A stretch of DNA of 15,072 bases from Clostridia bacterium (GTDB taxonomy: Bacteria; Bacillota; Clostridia; Peptostreptococcales; Anaerovoracaceae). Position numbers and translations under genes: made by a program. Shown in pieces: positions 7,653 to 13,333 of the stretch (the first letter of the stretch is position 1; each line of letters begins with the position of its first letter). Below the pieces are notes generated by a model, which saw only the letters and a list, made by a program, of their open reading frames with translations, did no database searches and was not told the DNA's origin. The stretch lies in NCBI GenBank assembly GCA_900766045.1, contig CAAFTW010000051.1, positions 1-15,072 of the forward strand. The letters run 5' to 3'.

Positions 7653-7662
7653 TGTGTACACA
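7653..7662. promoter_or_regulatory. Perfect palindrome TGTGTACACA upstream of the ncRNA promoter
   Basis: A 10-bp perfect palindrome within ATTGTGTACACACAAACAAT, about 40 bp upstream of the -35 box of the large RNA. TGT...ACA palindromes are common operators. No regulator is proven; the nearby GntR-type gene is one candidate. Confidence 0.3.
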
Positions 7663-7674
7663 CAAACAATCTAA

Positions 7675-7732
7675 TGTATTTTTATTGTTTTTAAATAATT
7701 GTGTTGACAAACGTGCAATCCTGCGCTATACT
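7675..7732 (+). promoter_or_regulatory. Strong sigma-A promoter with AT-rich UP-like element
   Basis: TTGACA (7704-7709), a 17-nt spacer, TATACT (7727-7732): consensus -35 and one mismatch in -10. It is preceded by an A/T-rich block (7677-7701) of the kind that binds RNA polymerase alpha subunits. It reads away from mrp into the stretch that holds no protein gene. Expected start near 7739. Confidence 0.88.
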
Positions 7733-7881
7733 TTAGTCAAAGTTAAGGATCAAAGAAAAAAAGATAAAGCAACATAGAGGTTAACCCGAAAATGCTTTAT
7801 GAAGTCAGCCGGGAGTGGCTGGAAACCGGTTCCAGGAACCGGAAATCATGATCCCCAAACAGAAAGGAGATGAGTATTAAG

Positions 7882-7944
7882 ATGAGAAATCTTCTTTATA
7901 TGAATGGTCCGGGTGACAGAGATGGGCGAGGCCTCATCGGTTGA
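7882..7944 (+). CDS. Possible 20-aa small ORF within the ncRNA
   Basis: ATG at 7882 opens MRNLLYMNGPGDRDGRGLIG and stops with TGA at 7942. AAAGGAGA lies 12 nt upstream, which is a little far; a second ATG at 7870 in the same frame touches that site. The frame overlaps the GATGGG/CTCATC hairpin, so the purine-rich AGGAG may simply be part of the RNA structure. Translation is unproven and I lean against it. Confidence 0.2.
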   Translation: MRNLLYMNGPGDRDGRGLIG

Positions 7945-8221
7945 AAACGGCATCTGGAGATCAACTTTTTAACACAATCGAGTGGAACGGTGTAGGGCAA
8001 TAGGGCCTGCCGGATGAATATGACAGAATAAGATGCATGGAGCGTTTTCAAACCTCAGGGTGAGAGCTGAAGCCCGGAAATGATCGTAAGACATGAAGAG
8101 ATTTCCTGCAAATGGGTTATGCTGGGGAAACGAAGAAAGATTCCTTTAGAACATGCAGATGTTCTTTATCGGATAGATTACGATTGAGAGGTAAAATTGA
8201 ATACGATTAGAACAGTTCATT

Positions 8222-8260
8222 AAAGCCGGTTGCGGAATGACGATTCAGCAGCCGGCTTTT
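8222..8260 (+). terminator. Rho-independent terminator of the large ncRNA
   Basis: AAAGCCGGTTGC (8222-8233) pairs with GCAGCCGGCTTT (8248-8259) over 12 bp with one G-T, and an inner GAAT/ATTC stem caps it. A short T run at 8257-8260 overlaps the stem base. Confidence 0.85.
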
Positions 8261-8341
8261 CGTATGCGCGGATCCCCTGCTTCTGCACGAATGACCTGAC
8301 GGTCGTTTCCCCGAAGCACTTCATCGCCGCCTGACGAACAG

Positions 8342-8374
8342 AAAAAAAGAAGGCATGCATTCCGCACCCCTTCT
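8342..8374 (-). terminator. Terminator of the GntR/RCK_C regulator gene
   Basis: On the minus strand AGAAGG pairs with CCTTCT (plus 8348-8353 and 8369-8374) and is followed by seven T (plus 8342-8348). It lies about 30 nt after the stop codon and faces the ncRNA terminator. Confidence 0.8.
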
Positions 8375-8401
8375 GATCATATGTCTGCGATTCACTTCGG
8401 A

Positions 8402-9055
8402 TCAGTTTTTCTCGTCCTCCGGCGGCGCGCAGAACAGATTCAGCATTCTCTGTCTGGACTCTTCGTTTCCGACAAACAGCAGGGTATCGCCGGCCTGAAT
8501 CTTCTCATAAGGTCCCGGTGAGACAATGAAGGTGTCGTCACGCATAACCTCGACGATTGTGGCACCGGTCTCCTGCCAGATGTTTACTTCACCGATCGTC
8601 TTTCCCAGATAGTAACAGTGCTCATCAATGTGAAGCTCATACGGTTCCAGTGTATATCCCGCACGGTCTCTGGTGGTCTGTCCGATCAGCTTGTTCAGGA
8701 GCTTGGACAGATGTTCGATTTCCTTCTGCTGATTCTTTACGCAGGCATTGATTTCAGCTCTGACCTGTTCAACAGAAACGGTATTCTGGTAGCGCTCCAG
8801 GAACTGCTGTGCCTTCTGACGGGACAGTACATAGGTTCCACTTCCCTGACGGACTTCCATGATTCCCAGATCGCAGAGAATATGAACGGCTTTTCTGGCT
8901 GTTTCCGGAGAAACACCATAGTTGCTGGCCAATGTTGTACGCGCATTCAGTCTTTCTCCAACCGCATACCAGCCTTCCGCAATTCGTTTTGCAATTTCAA
9001 CGGAGATCTGCTGATAGCGCGATTCATAGACATATTTTTTCTTTGAATTGCTCAT
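8402..9055 (-). CDS. BusR-like GntR regulator with C-terminal RCK_C (TrkA-C) domain
   Basis: 217-aa transcription factor. Residues 10-76 are a GntR winged helix (IAEGWYAVGERL, NYGVSPETARKAVHILCDLGI, then the wing VRQGSGTYVL). Residues 80-125 are polar and probably a coiled coil. Residues 134-208 match an RCK_C/TrkA-C ligand domain (LGKTIGEVNIWQETGATIV, FIVSPGPYEKIQAGDTLLFVG). This architecture is that of BusR, the c-di-AMP-sensing repressor of the glycine-betaine importer busAB in lactococci and streptococci; c-di-AMP binding here is inferred. No transporter genes are adjacent, so the target is unknown; the closest other unit is the convergent large ncRNA. The start at 9055 is chosen because AAGGAG lies 6 nt before it; an upstream ATG (9073) precedes this ribosome site. 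An imperfect operator covers its own -10, suggesting autoregulation. Confidence 0.88.
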   Translation of the reverse strand: MSNSKKKYVYESRYQQISVEIAKRIAEGWYAVGERLNARTTLASNYGVSPETARKAVHILCDLGIMEVRQGSGTYVLSRQKAQQFLERYQNTVSVEQVRAEINACVKNQQKEIEHLSKLLNKLIGQTTRDRAGYTLEPYELHIDEHCYYLGKTIGEVNIWQETGATIVEVMRDDTFIVSPGPYEKIQAGDTLLFVGNEESRQRMLNLFCAPPEDEKN

Positions 9056-9076
9056 TGACACTCCTTCTCTCATTTA

Positions 9077-9099
9077 ATGTTGTCAATCACATCATACCA
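9077..9099 (-). promoter_or_regulatory. Extended -10 promoter with overlapping inverted repeat
   Basis: Minus-strand TGGTATGAT (TATGAT = plus 9091-9096, TGG = 9097-9099) is an extended -10. The inverted repeat ATGTTGTCA-A-TCACATCAT (9077-9095, 7 of 9 positions symmetric) overlaps the -10 and early transcribed region. It is a candidate autoregulatory operator for the GntR/RCK_C protein. Confidence 0.45.
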
Positions 9100-9134
9100 T
9101 TTCTATAATAACACAGTTTTCCTGATATCCAAAC

Positions 9135-9190
9135 AAAAAACAGAACAGAAGGGCGAAAATGTTCCAAAACTCCCGCTCCGTTCCGTTCTG
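9135..9190 (-). terminator. Terminator of ridA
   Basis: On the minus strand CAGAACGGAA pairs with TTCTGTTCTG (plus 9141-9150 and 9181-9190; one mismatch), followed by six T (plus 9135-9140). Confidence 0.8.
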
Positions 9191-9223
9191 CTTCAGTAAA
9201 ATCGCTGTTTCCAGTCAATAAGA

Positions 9224-9601
9224 CTAGTCCATGATCGCTGTAATTTCAATTTCGCACAGTGCGCCTGCCGGAATTTCTTTTACAGCCACGCAGGAACGAG
9301 CCGGCTTGCTGGTGAAATACTTTGCATAAACATCATTAAATGCTTTGAAATTGGCCATATCGCTCAGATAGCATGTAGTCCGGATAACCTGATCGAATGT
9401 CAGTCCGTTTGCCTTCAGTACTTCTGCGACATTCTTGCATGCCTGCTCTGCCTGACCCTCGATGGTGTCAGAGGTGATCTTTCCCGCTGCAGGATCAATT
9501 CCGATCTGTCCAGATGCAAAAAGAATTCCGTTTGCTGCGATTGCCTGAGAATATGGTCCGATTGCTGCCGGAGCCTTGTCTGTTGCTGTTACTTTAAACA
9601 T
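9224..9601 (-). CDS. ridA: RidA family enamine/imine deaminase
   Basis: 125-aa trimeric cytosolic protein of the YjgF/YER057c/UK114 family that hydrolyses reactive 2-aminoacrylate and related enamines/imines released by PLP enzymes, sparing those enzymes from damage. Typical features: PAAIGPYSQAI at 11-21, FASGQIGIDP at 28-37, and the deaminase signature ARSCVAVKEIPAGALCEIE at 101-119 with Arg102 and Glu117 matching E. coli RidA Arg105 and Glu120. Full length for the family. A longer frame starts 6 codons upstream, but its ATG precedes the GAGGAGG ribosome site, so 9601 is the start. Monocistronic: extended -10 upstream and its own terminator. Its place next to the NAD genes may be chance, although NadB makes an imine (iminoaspartate) that RidA proteins can in principle hydrolyse. 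Confidence 0.93.
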   Translation of the reverse strand: MFKVTATDKAPAAIGPYSQAIAANGILFASGQIGIDPAAGKITSDTIEGQAEQACKNVAEVLKANGLTFDQVIRTTCYLSDMANFKAFNDVYAKYFTSKPARSCVAVKEIPAGALCEIEITAIMD

Positions 9602-9670
9602 GACCTGATTCCTCCTCATTTTCCAAGTTATATAAAACGGCAGTATTCAGCCGCTTTCCGACTAATTTAA

Positions 9671-9679
9671 AGTATAGCA
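9671..9679 (-). promoter_or_regulatory. Extended -10 promoter of ridA
   Basis: Minus-strand TGCTATACT (TATACT = plus 9671-9676) about 70 nt before the ridA start; no clear -35 box. It lies between the niaR terminator and ridA, so ridA is transcribed separately. Confidence 0.5.
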
Positions 9680-9771
9680 TATTTCAGAAGGGAGAGAATA
9701 TCTGTTTTACACAGCAAGCAGAAATCCTTCTTTTTCTCCTCTTTTTTCCGTGTATTTTACACCGATCCAAT

Positions 9772-9828
9772 AAAAAAAGATCCGGAATTCTCATTCTGCC
9801 GACAAGTGCAGAAATGTCTTCCGAATCT
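9772..9828 (-). terminator. Terminator of niaR
   Basis: On the minus strand AGATTCGGAA pairs with TTCCGGATCT (plus 9819-9828 and 9778-9787; 10 bp with one G-T), the inner CATTTCTGC/GCAGAATG stem extends it, and seven T follow (plus 9772-9778). Confidence 0.9.
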
Positions 9829-9862
9829 GCTCTTCATATTAACATTCCTCTGCTTCTGACGC

Positions 9863-10468
9863 TTAGGAACGAACGCTTCCCGCTGCATCCGTTTTCATCC
9901 CGGAAACCGCTGCGCGAGCTGCGGCCTGTTTCTGAAAATCCACCGGTTCATAGGCGCTGAGTTTCGCAAGGAATCCTTTTTCCCGAAGCTTTTCCTGAAT
10001 CAGATCCAGGATTTCCTCACTGTCTGCCTCAATCGTATGATAATGATATCCCGAAGTGATATTCAGCAGCTCACGTGATTTTCCCGTTGAGATTTCCTCT
10101 ATATACGCTGCGACATCCAGTCTGGAGCGGATGTTCAGTTTTGTGCGGATCAGTCCGTATGCGCGGTGATAAACGAATACATCCAGAAAACGGCCGCCCA
10201 GATCCACGACCATATTCAATTCTTCTTCGGTCTGTTCCTCTGTATGGCAGACTTTAAACACCCGGCTGCACGCAGACTTCTGTTTCTGCAGAACATATCC
10301 CCTGTTCGTGGAAATAATATCCAGCCCATTCGCTCTCAGCAGTGCGATATCCTGCACCACCACCTGGCGGCTGACCTGAAATTTCTCTGCAATTCTTCCC
10401 CCCGAAACCGGCCGTTCACTGGCAAGCAGGAGTTTCTTAATTTCTTCCCTGCGTACTTTATTATTCAA
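9863..10468 (-). CDS. niaR: NiaR (YrxA) niacin-responsive repressor of NAD synthesis
   Basis: 201-aa regulator with an HTH_11 winged helix (residues 5-60, PVSGGRIAEKFQVSRQVVVQDIALL) and a 3H domain (70-172). The metal ligands known from T. maritima NiaR (His79, Glu87, His146, His148, as I recall them) fall on His75, Glu83, His142 and His144 here, all at the same offset of four. The family binds nicotinic acid and then represses NAD synthesis and niacin uptake genes. The start is a TTG at 10468 with GAGG about 10 nt upstream; no better start is near. The Ala-rich tail after residue 175 is beyond the conserved domain. The gene lies 103 nt after nadC, with a possible promoter of its own; likely targets are the operators between nadB and nadA. 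Confidence 0.93.
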   Translation of the reverse strand: MNNKVRREEIKKLLLASERPVSGGRIAEKFQVSRQVVVQDIALLRANGLDIISTNRGYVLQKQKSACSRVFKVCHTEEQTEEELNMVVDLGGRFLDVFVYHRAYGLIRTKLNIRSRLDVAAYIEEISTGKSRELLNITSGYHYHTIEADSEEILDLIQEKLREKGFLAKLSAYEPVDFQKQAAARAAVSGMKTDAAGSVRS

Positions 10469-10519
10469 GAAACACCAACCTCACTTTCCGGATTCATCAC
10501 ACACTTTTCTATATTACCT

Positions 10520-10525
10520 ATTATA
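10520..10525 (-). promoter_or_regulatory. Possible -10 box for niaR
   Basis: Minus-strand TATAAT (preceded by TTG) in the AT-rich nadC-niaR gap, about 50 nt before the niaR start. No good -35 box, and read-through from nadBC is also possible since no terminator hairpin is seen after nadC. Confidence 0.4.
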
Positions 10526-10571
10526 CAATATTTCTAATTCCAATACCCGATTCTGACGATGAATTTCTGCT

Positions 10572-11480
10572 CTACTCCACCGGATGAAGATGCTTCAGTG
10601 ACAGGTCCAGAATCGGCGCAGAATGCGTCAGTGCACCGCTGGATACATAATCGATTCCCAGATCTCTGAAGCTCTCCAGATTCTCCATGGACACATTTCC
10701 GGACGCCTCGATTTCCGCTCTTCCGTCAATCAGCTCTACTGCCTCCTGCATCTGCGCGTGATCCATATTATCCAGCATAATGATGTCCGCGCCGGCATCC
10801 AGCGCTTCTTTTACCATGTCCAGAGTTTCTGTCTCAACCTCGATCTTCCTGACGAAAGGCGCATAAGTTCTCGCTGCCTCCACAGCCTGGCGGATTCCTC
10901 CTGCTGCGCCGATGTGATTATCCTTCAGCATCACCCCGTCGGACAGATTATAGCGGTGATTGCATCCCCCGCCCACCGTGACCGCATACTTCTCAAAAAT
11001 CCTGTTGTTCGGCGTTGTTTTTCTGGTATCCAGCAGTTTAATCCCGCTTCCCTTCAGTTTTTCCGCCATCTGATGGGTATAGGTCGCGATTCCGCTCATT
11101 CTCTGAAGATAATTCAGGGCCGTCCGTTCTCCTGACAGGAGCACCCGGATATCCCCGTTCACCACTGCCAGACGCTCACCTTTTTTCACGGCGTCGCCGT
11201 CCTTTTTCTCCCAGATCACTTCCGTCTGCGGATCCAGCAGCTGGAAGGTCCTCTGAAATACCTGCGCGCCGCAGAGAATTCCGTCCCCCTTGGCGATCAG
11301 ATCCACCGTTCCGGTCTTCGGCTCCGGCATGACACTGTTCGTCGACACATCATCACTGGTAATATCTTCCTTCAGCGCCGAGCGGATCAGCGGATCAGCA
11401 TTTAATTTCATCGTTATCGAATCTAGCATCATCTCTTCGTTTTCAGCGGCTCTGCCGCGCTCCTTTCTATTTTCTGACAA
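10572..11480 (-). CDS. nadC: Nicotinate-nucleotide pyrophosphorylase (carboxylating)
   Basis: 302-aa quinolinate phosphoribosyltransferase: quinolinate plus PRPP gives nicotinate mononucleotide, CO2 and PPi. Motifs: the type II PRTase N-terminal domain with LIRSALKEDI at 31-40, SGERTALNYLQRMSGIAT at 116-133, DTRKTTP at 151-157, GGGCNHRYNLSDGVMLKDNH at 170-189 (substrate and PRPP residues), LDNM at 236-239, EASGN at 258-262 and SSGALTHSAP at 280-289. It follows nadB by 21 nt. The open frame starts at a TTG (11480) with AGGG 8 nt upstream. The first about 17 residues are polar and not conserved, so translation from the ATG pair at residues 17-18 (11432 or 11429) is an alternative, though its ribosome site is poor. 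Function is certain; the start is not. Confidence 0.95.
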   Translation of the reverse strand: MSENRKERGRAAENEEMMLDSITMKLNADPLIRSALKEDITSDDVSTNSVMPEPKTGTVDLIAKGDGILCGAQVFQRTFQLLDPQTEVIWEKKDGDAVKKGERLAVVNGDIRVLLSGERTALNYLQRMSGIATYTHQMAEKLKGSGIKLLDTRKTTPNNRIFEKYAVTVGGGCNHRYNLSDGVMLKDNHIGAAGGIRQAVEAARTYAPFVRKIEVETETLDMVKEALDAGADIIMLDNMDHAQMQEAVELIDGRAEIEASGNVSMENLESFRDLGIDYVSSGALTHSAPILDLSLKHLHPVE

Positions 11481-11501
11481 AATTTTCCCTGTTCAAGAGG
11501 C

Positions 11502-12899
11502 CTAGGCCCTGGCGCCGTTATGGGCATCCTGCTTCCCGGCCTGTGCATGTGCCTGAGGATGGATTCCGTCTGCAGCACTTTCCTCAGCATCAGCCTCGCG
11601 GATTCTCATTTCCCGGTCCGCCTTGTCAATTTCTTTTTTGACGAGATCAGCATACAGTTCCTTCAGCGCGGATTCATCCTTATACTGAGACAGGTCAACC
11701 CGGCTGAATACCTCAGGATCGTGCTTTACCTGCGCATAGCTGCTCATCAGGTCGTCTGCCGCCCTTCCGGCAAAAACCATACTTTCAAGGAGAGAATTGC
11801 TGGCGAGACGGTTCTTACCGTGTACGCCGTTGCAGGCGGTTTCTCCGACCGCATACAGCTGATTCATCGATGTCTTACTCTCATGGTTGACCCAGACGCC
11901 TCCCATGTAATAATGCTGGGCAGGCACAACCGGAATCGGTTCCTTATCCGGATCATAGCCCATTTCCAGACAGTGCTCGATGATGTTCGGGAAGTGTGCG
12001 TGACGCTCTTCATAAGGAATCGTGCGCAGGTCTTCCCAGACATGTCTGGTCCCATCTTTCTTCATCTGCTTCTTGATCTCTATAGTCAGCAGGTCTCTCG
12101 GAAGAAGCTCATTGGTGAAGCGCTGCATGTTCTTATCATAAAGCTTTGCGCCCTCGCCTCTTACAGACTCGGAAATCAGGAAGGAGCGGTCCTCCGGATT
12201 GGTCGTATAGAAGGTTGTAGGATGAATCTGCACGTAATTGATATCCTTCAGACGGAGTCCATGGCGGATGGCCATGGCTACACCGTCGCCGGTCAGATGG
12301 CGGTAGTTCGTGGAATGTTCATACAGTCCGCCGATTCCACCTGTAGCCAGAATCGTGTAATCTGCCTGCACCATGTCCAGATCACCGTTTTCCTTCTTAA
12401 TGACAGCTCCGTAGCAGGTGTTGTTCTCTTCTACGAGATCCATCATCGTCGTGTATTCCTTCAGTGTGATGTTAGAACGTGAACGCACGGTCGCCAGAAG
12501 GTGCTTCGTGATTTCCTTTCCGGTCTCATCCTCATGGAAAAGGATTCTCTTATGAGAATGTGCGCCTTCTCGGGTGAAATCCAGATGCCCGGACGCGTCA
12601 CGATGGAACTGAACGCCGCAGTCGATCAGATTCTGAATGACTTTCCGTGAAGAGCGGATCATGATATCCACGGACTTCCGGTCATTTTCATAATGGCCGG
12701 CCCGCAGGGTATCTTCAAAATAACTGTCATAGTCGGAAATATCTTTCAGCACGCAGATGCCGCCCTGAGCCAGAAAACTGTCACAGGATTCCGCGTCTGA
12801 TTTTGTGATGATTAAAATCTTCTTATCGCTCGGAAGTTTAAGTGCTGTGTACAGACCGGAGCATCCCGATCCAACAATTAAAATATCCGTCTTTAACAT
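11502..12899 (-). CDS. nadB: L-aspartate oxidase
   Basis: 465-aa FAD enzyme that oxidises L-aspartate to iminoaspartate, the substrate of NadA; in anaerobes fumarate usually accepts the electrons. It has the N-terminal FAD fold GSGCSGLYTA at 10-19, SFLAQGGI at 41-48, HSHKRILFHEDETG at 115-128, ILATGGIGGLYE at 183-194, the active-site QIHPTTF at 224-230 with RDLL (Arg268), HYYMGGV at 329-335, and GETACNGVHGKNRLASNSLLE at 352-372. It is shorter than the about 540-aa enterobacterial enzyme: the C-terminal helical domain is reduced, and the last 30 residues are an Ala/His/Gln/Asp-rich tail. The ATG at 12899 has GGAAAGGGA upstream. First gene of nadB-nadC, divergent from nadA, from a promoter with a likely NiaR site. 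Confidence 0.95.
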   Translation of the reverse strand: MLKTDILIVGSGCSGLYTALKLPSDKKILIITKSDAESCDSFLAQGGICVLKDISDYDSYFEDTLRAGHYENDRKSVDIMIRSSRKVIQNLIDCGVQFHRDASGHLDFTREGAHSHKRILFHEDETGKEITKHLLATVRSRSNITLKEYTTMMDLVEENNTCYGAVIKKENGDLDMVQADYTILATGGIGGLYEHSTNYRHLTGDGVAMAIRHGLRLKDINYVQIHPTTFYTTNPEDRSFLISESVRGEGAKLYDKNMQRFTNELLPRDLLTIEIKKQMKKDGTRHVWEDLRTIPYEERHAHFPNIIEHCLEMGYDPDKEPIPVVPAQHYYMGGVWVNHESKTSMNQLYAVGETACNGVHGKNRLASNSLLESMVFAGRAADDLMSSYAQVKHDPEVFSRVDLSQYKDESALKELYADLVKKEIDKADREMRIREADAEESAADGIHPQAHAQAGKQDAHNGARA

Positions 12900-13039
12900 G
12901 ATAATATCCCTTTCCTGATTTACTCCCTGCGTTTATGGAACGTGCGGATGCCGTGTCCTTCACCACATATCCGTCTGTCACGTTTTCCTGACGCGGTTTA
13001 CCCGATGCAGGGGCCCCATTCCTGCATCTGTATCAATTT
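12900..13039 (-). promoter_or_regulatory. Structured 5' leader of nadB
   Basis: The about 140-nt leader holds two hairpins. The first is GATGCAGG/CCTGCATC (plus 13004-13011 and 13021-13028, 8 bp perfect). The second is GGAAAACGTG/CACGTTCC (plus 12979-12988 and 12937-12944, with a 2-nt bulge), nested over CGGAT/ATCCG (plus 12969-12973 and 12945-12949). No terminator-like T run is present. A regulatory role is inference. Confidence 0.4.
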
Positions 13040-13045
13040 ATCGCC

Positions 13046-13074
13046 ATTATAACACCAGATCTTACAGGTGACAA
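13046..13074 (-). promoter_or_regulatory. Promoter of nadB-nadC
   Basis: Minus-strand TTGTCA (plus 13069-13074), a 17-nt spacer, and TATAAT (plus 13046-13051) preceded by TGT, so it is also an extended -10. Expected start near 13039. The -35 box lies inside a candidate NiaR site. Confidence 0.8.
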
Positions 13075-13076
13075 GA
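13061..13076. promoter_or_regulatory. Candidate NiaR operator over the nadB -35 box
   Basis: CTTACAGGTGACAAGA (reverse: TCTTGTCACCTGTAAG). It shares the TCTTG(T/A)CA...TGTAA pattern with the site at 13105-13120 and covers the nadB -35 box. Assignment to NiaR rests on gene context. Confidence 0.55.
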
Positions 13077-13104
13077 CACATATCAAGTTTAATGTTTACA
13101 TTTA

Positions 13105-13120
13105 TCTTGACATGTAAAGA
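13105..13120. promoter_or_regulatory. Candidate NiaR operator over the nadA -35 box
   Basis: TCTTGACATGTAAAGA is a near-perfect 16-bp palindrome (one mismatched pair) centred on ACATGT and overlapping the nadA TTGACA. Binding here would block nadA transcription. NiaR is the obvious candidate because its gene is in the same cluster. Confidence 0.6.
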
Positions 13121-13135
13121 CAGTGGTTCTATACT
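13107..13135 (+). promoter_or_regulatory. Promoter of nadA
   Basis: TTGACA (13107-13112), a 17-nt spacer, TATACT (13130-13135). Expected start near 13142, leaving a long leader of about 190 nt before the nadA ATG. Confidence 0.85.
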
Positions 13136-13141
13136 GAAAAC

Positions 13142-13333
13142 CAATGAAAGAGAGACGTGCGGAACATTAATTTTGTTGATGTGACCATAATTACGAAATA
13201 ATTTATATTTTCACTTAACAATTCTACAGGCAGCAGTCAGGAAAGCATCAGACAGAGTATTTCCCTGCTGCTTTGGATTTTGTCCGCACGCAGAATGAAA
13301 GAATTGGATAAAACAGCTTTCGGAGGTTGAACA
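13142..13333 (+). promoter_or_regulatory. Structured 5' leader of nadA, possible cis-regulatory RNA
   Basis: An outer helix CGTGCGGA(A)CA (13156-13166) with TGTCCGCACG (13281-13290), 10 bp with one bulged A, closes a 135-nt domain. Inside, GCAGCAG/CTGCTGC (13230-13236 and 13265-13271) plus GGAAA/TTTCC (13240-13244 and 13260-13264) forms a second 12-bp helix with a 3-nt bulge. The region between 13167 and 13229 is AU-rich. The ribosome site GGAGG (13322-13326) lies 30 nt beyond the domain, and no terminator is seen. It does not match the NAD-I or NAD-II riboswitches as far as I can recall them. Confidence 0.5.

Larger units (their letters stand above)
7739..8260 (+). ncRNA. Large structured non-coding RNA, about 520 nt (ROOL-class candidate)
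   Basis: A free-standing transcription unit with a strong promoter, a strong terminator and no protein-length frame. Hairpins are dense: ATAAAGCA/TGCTTTAT (stem around 7764-7801), CAGCC/GGCTG, CCGGTT-CCAGG-AACCGG, GATGGG/CTCATC, GTTGA/TCAAC, GGAAAT/ATTTCC and GAACAT-GCAG-ATGTTC (8149-8164). The sequence is purine-rich with many GA-rich joints, as in large ornate RNAs. Size, isolation and genus range fit ROOL, an abundant RNA class of about 500-600 nt in Bacillota, but I cannot confirm its consensus by eye. RNase P, tmRNA, SRP RNA, group I/II introns, T-box and M-box signatures were looked for and not found. The terminator faces a convergent gene, so it is not a leader of a downstream gene. 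Confident that it is a transcribed structured RNA; class uncertain. Confidence 0.75.

Noticed and set aside
7739..8260. Known RNAs: RNase P, tmRNA, SRP RNA, group I or II intron, T-box, M-box
   Set aside because: None of their conserved cores (GAGGAAAGTC, tRNA-like ends with tag, GGAAGCAGCC tetraloop region, domain V, AGGGTGGnACC, the M-box core) is found, and the unit does not lead a downstream gene.
11520..12482. 320-codon open frame on the plus strand
   Set aside because: Antisense shadow of nadB; no recognisable domain and no ribosome site.
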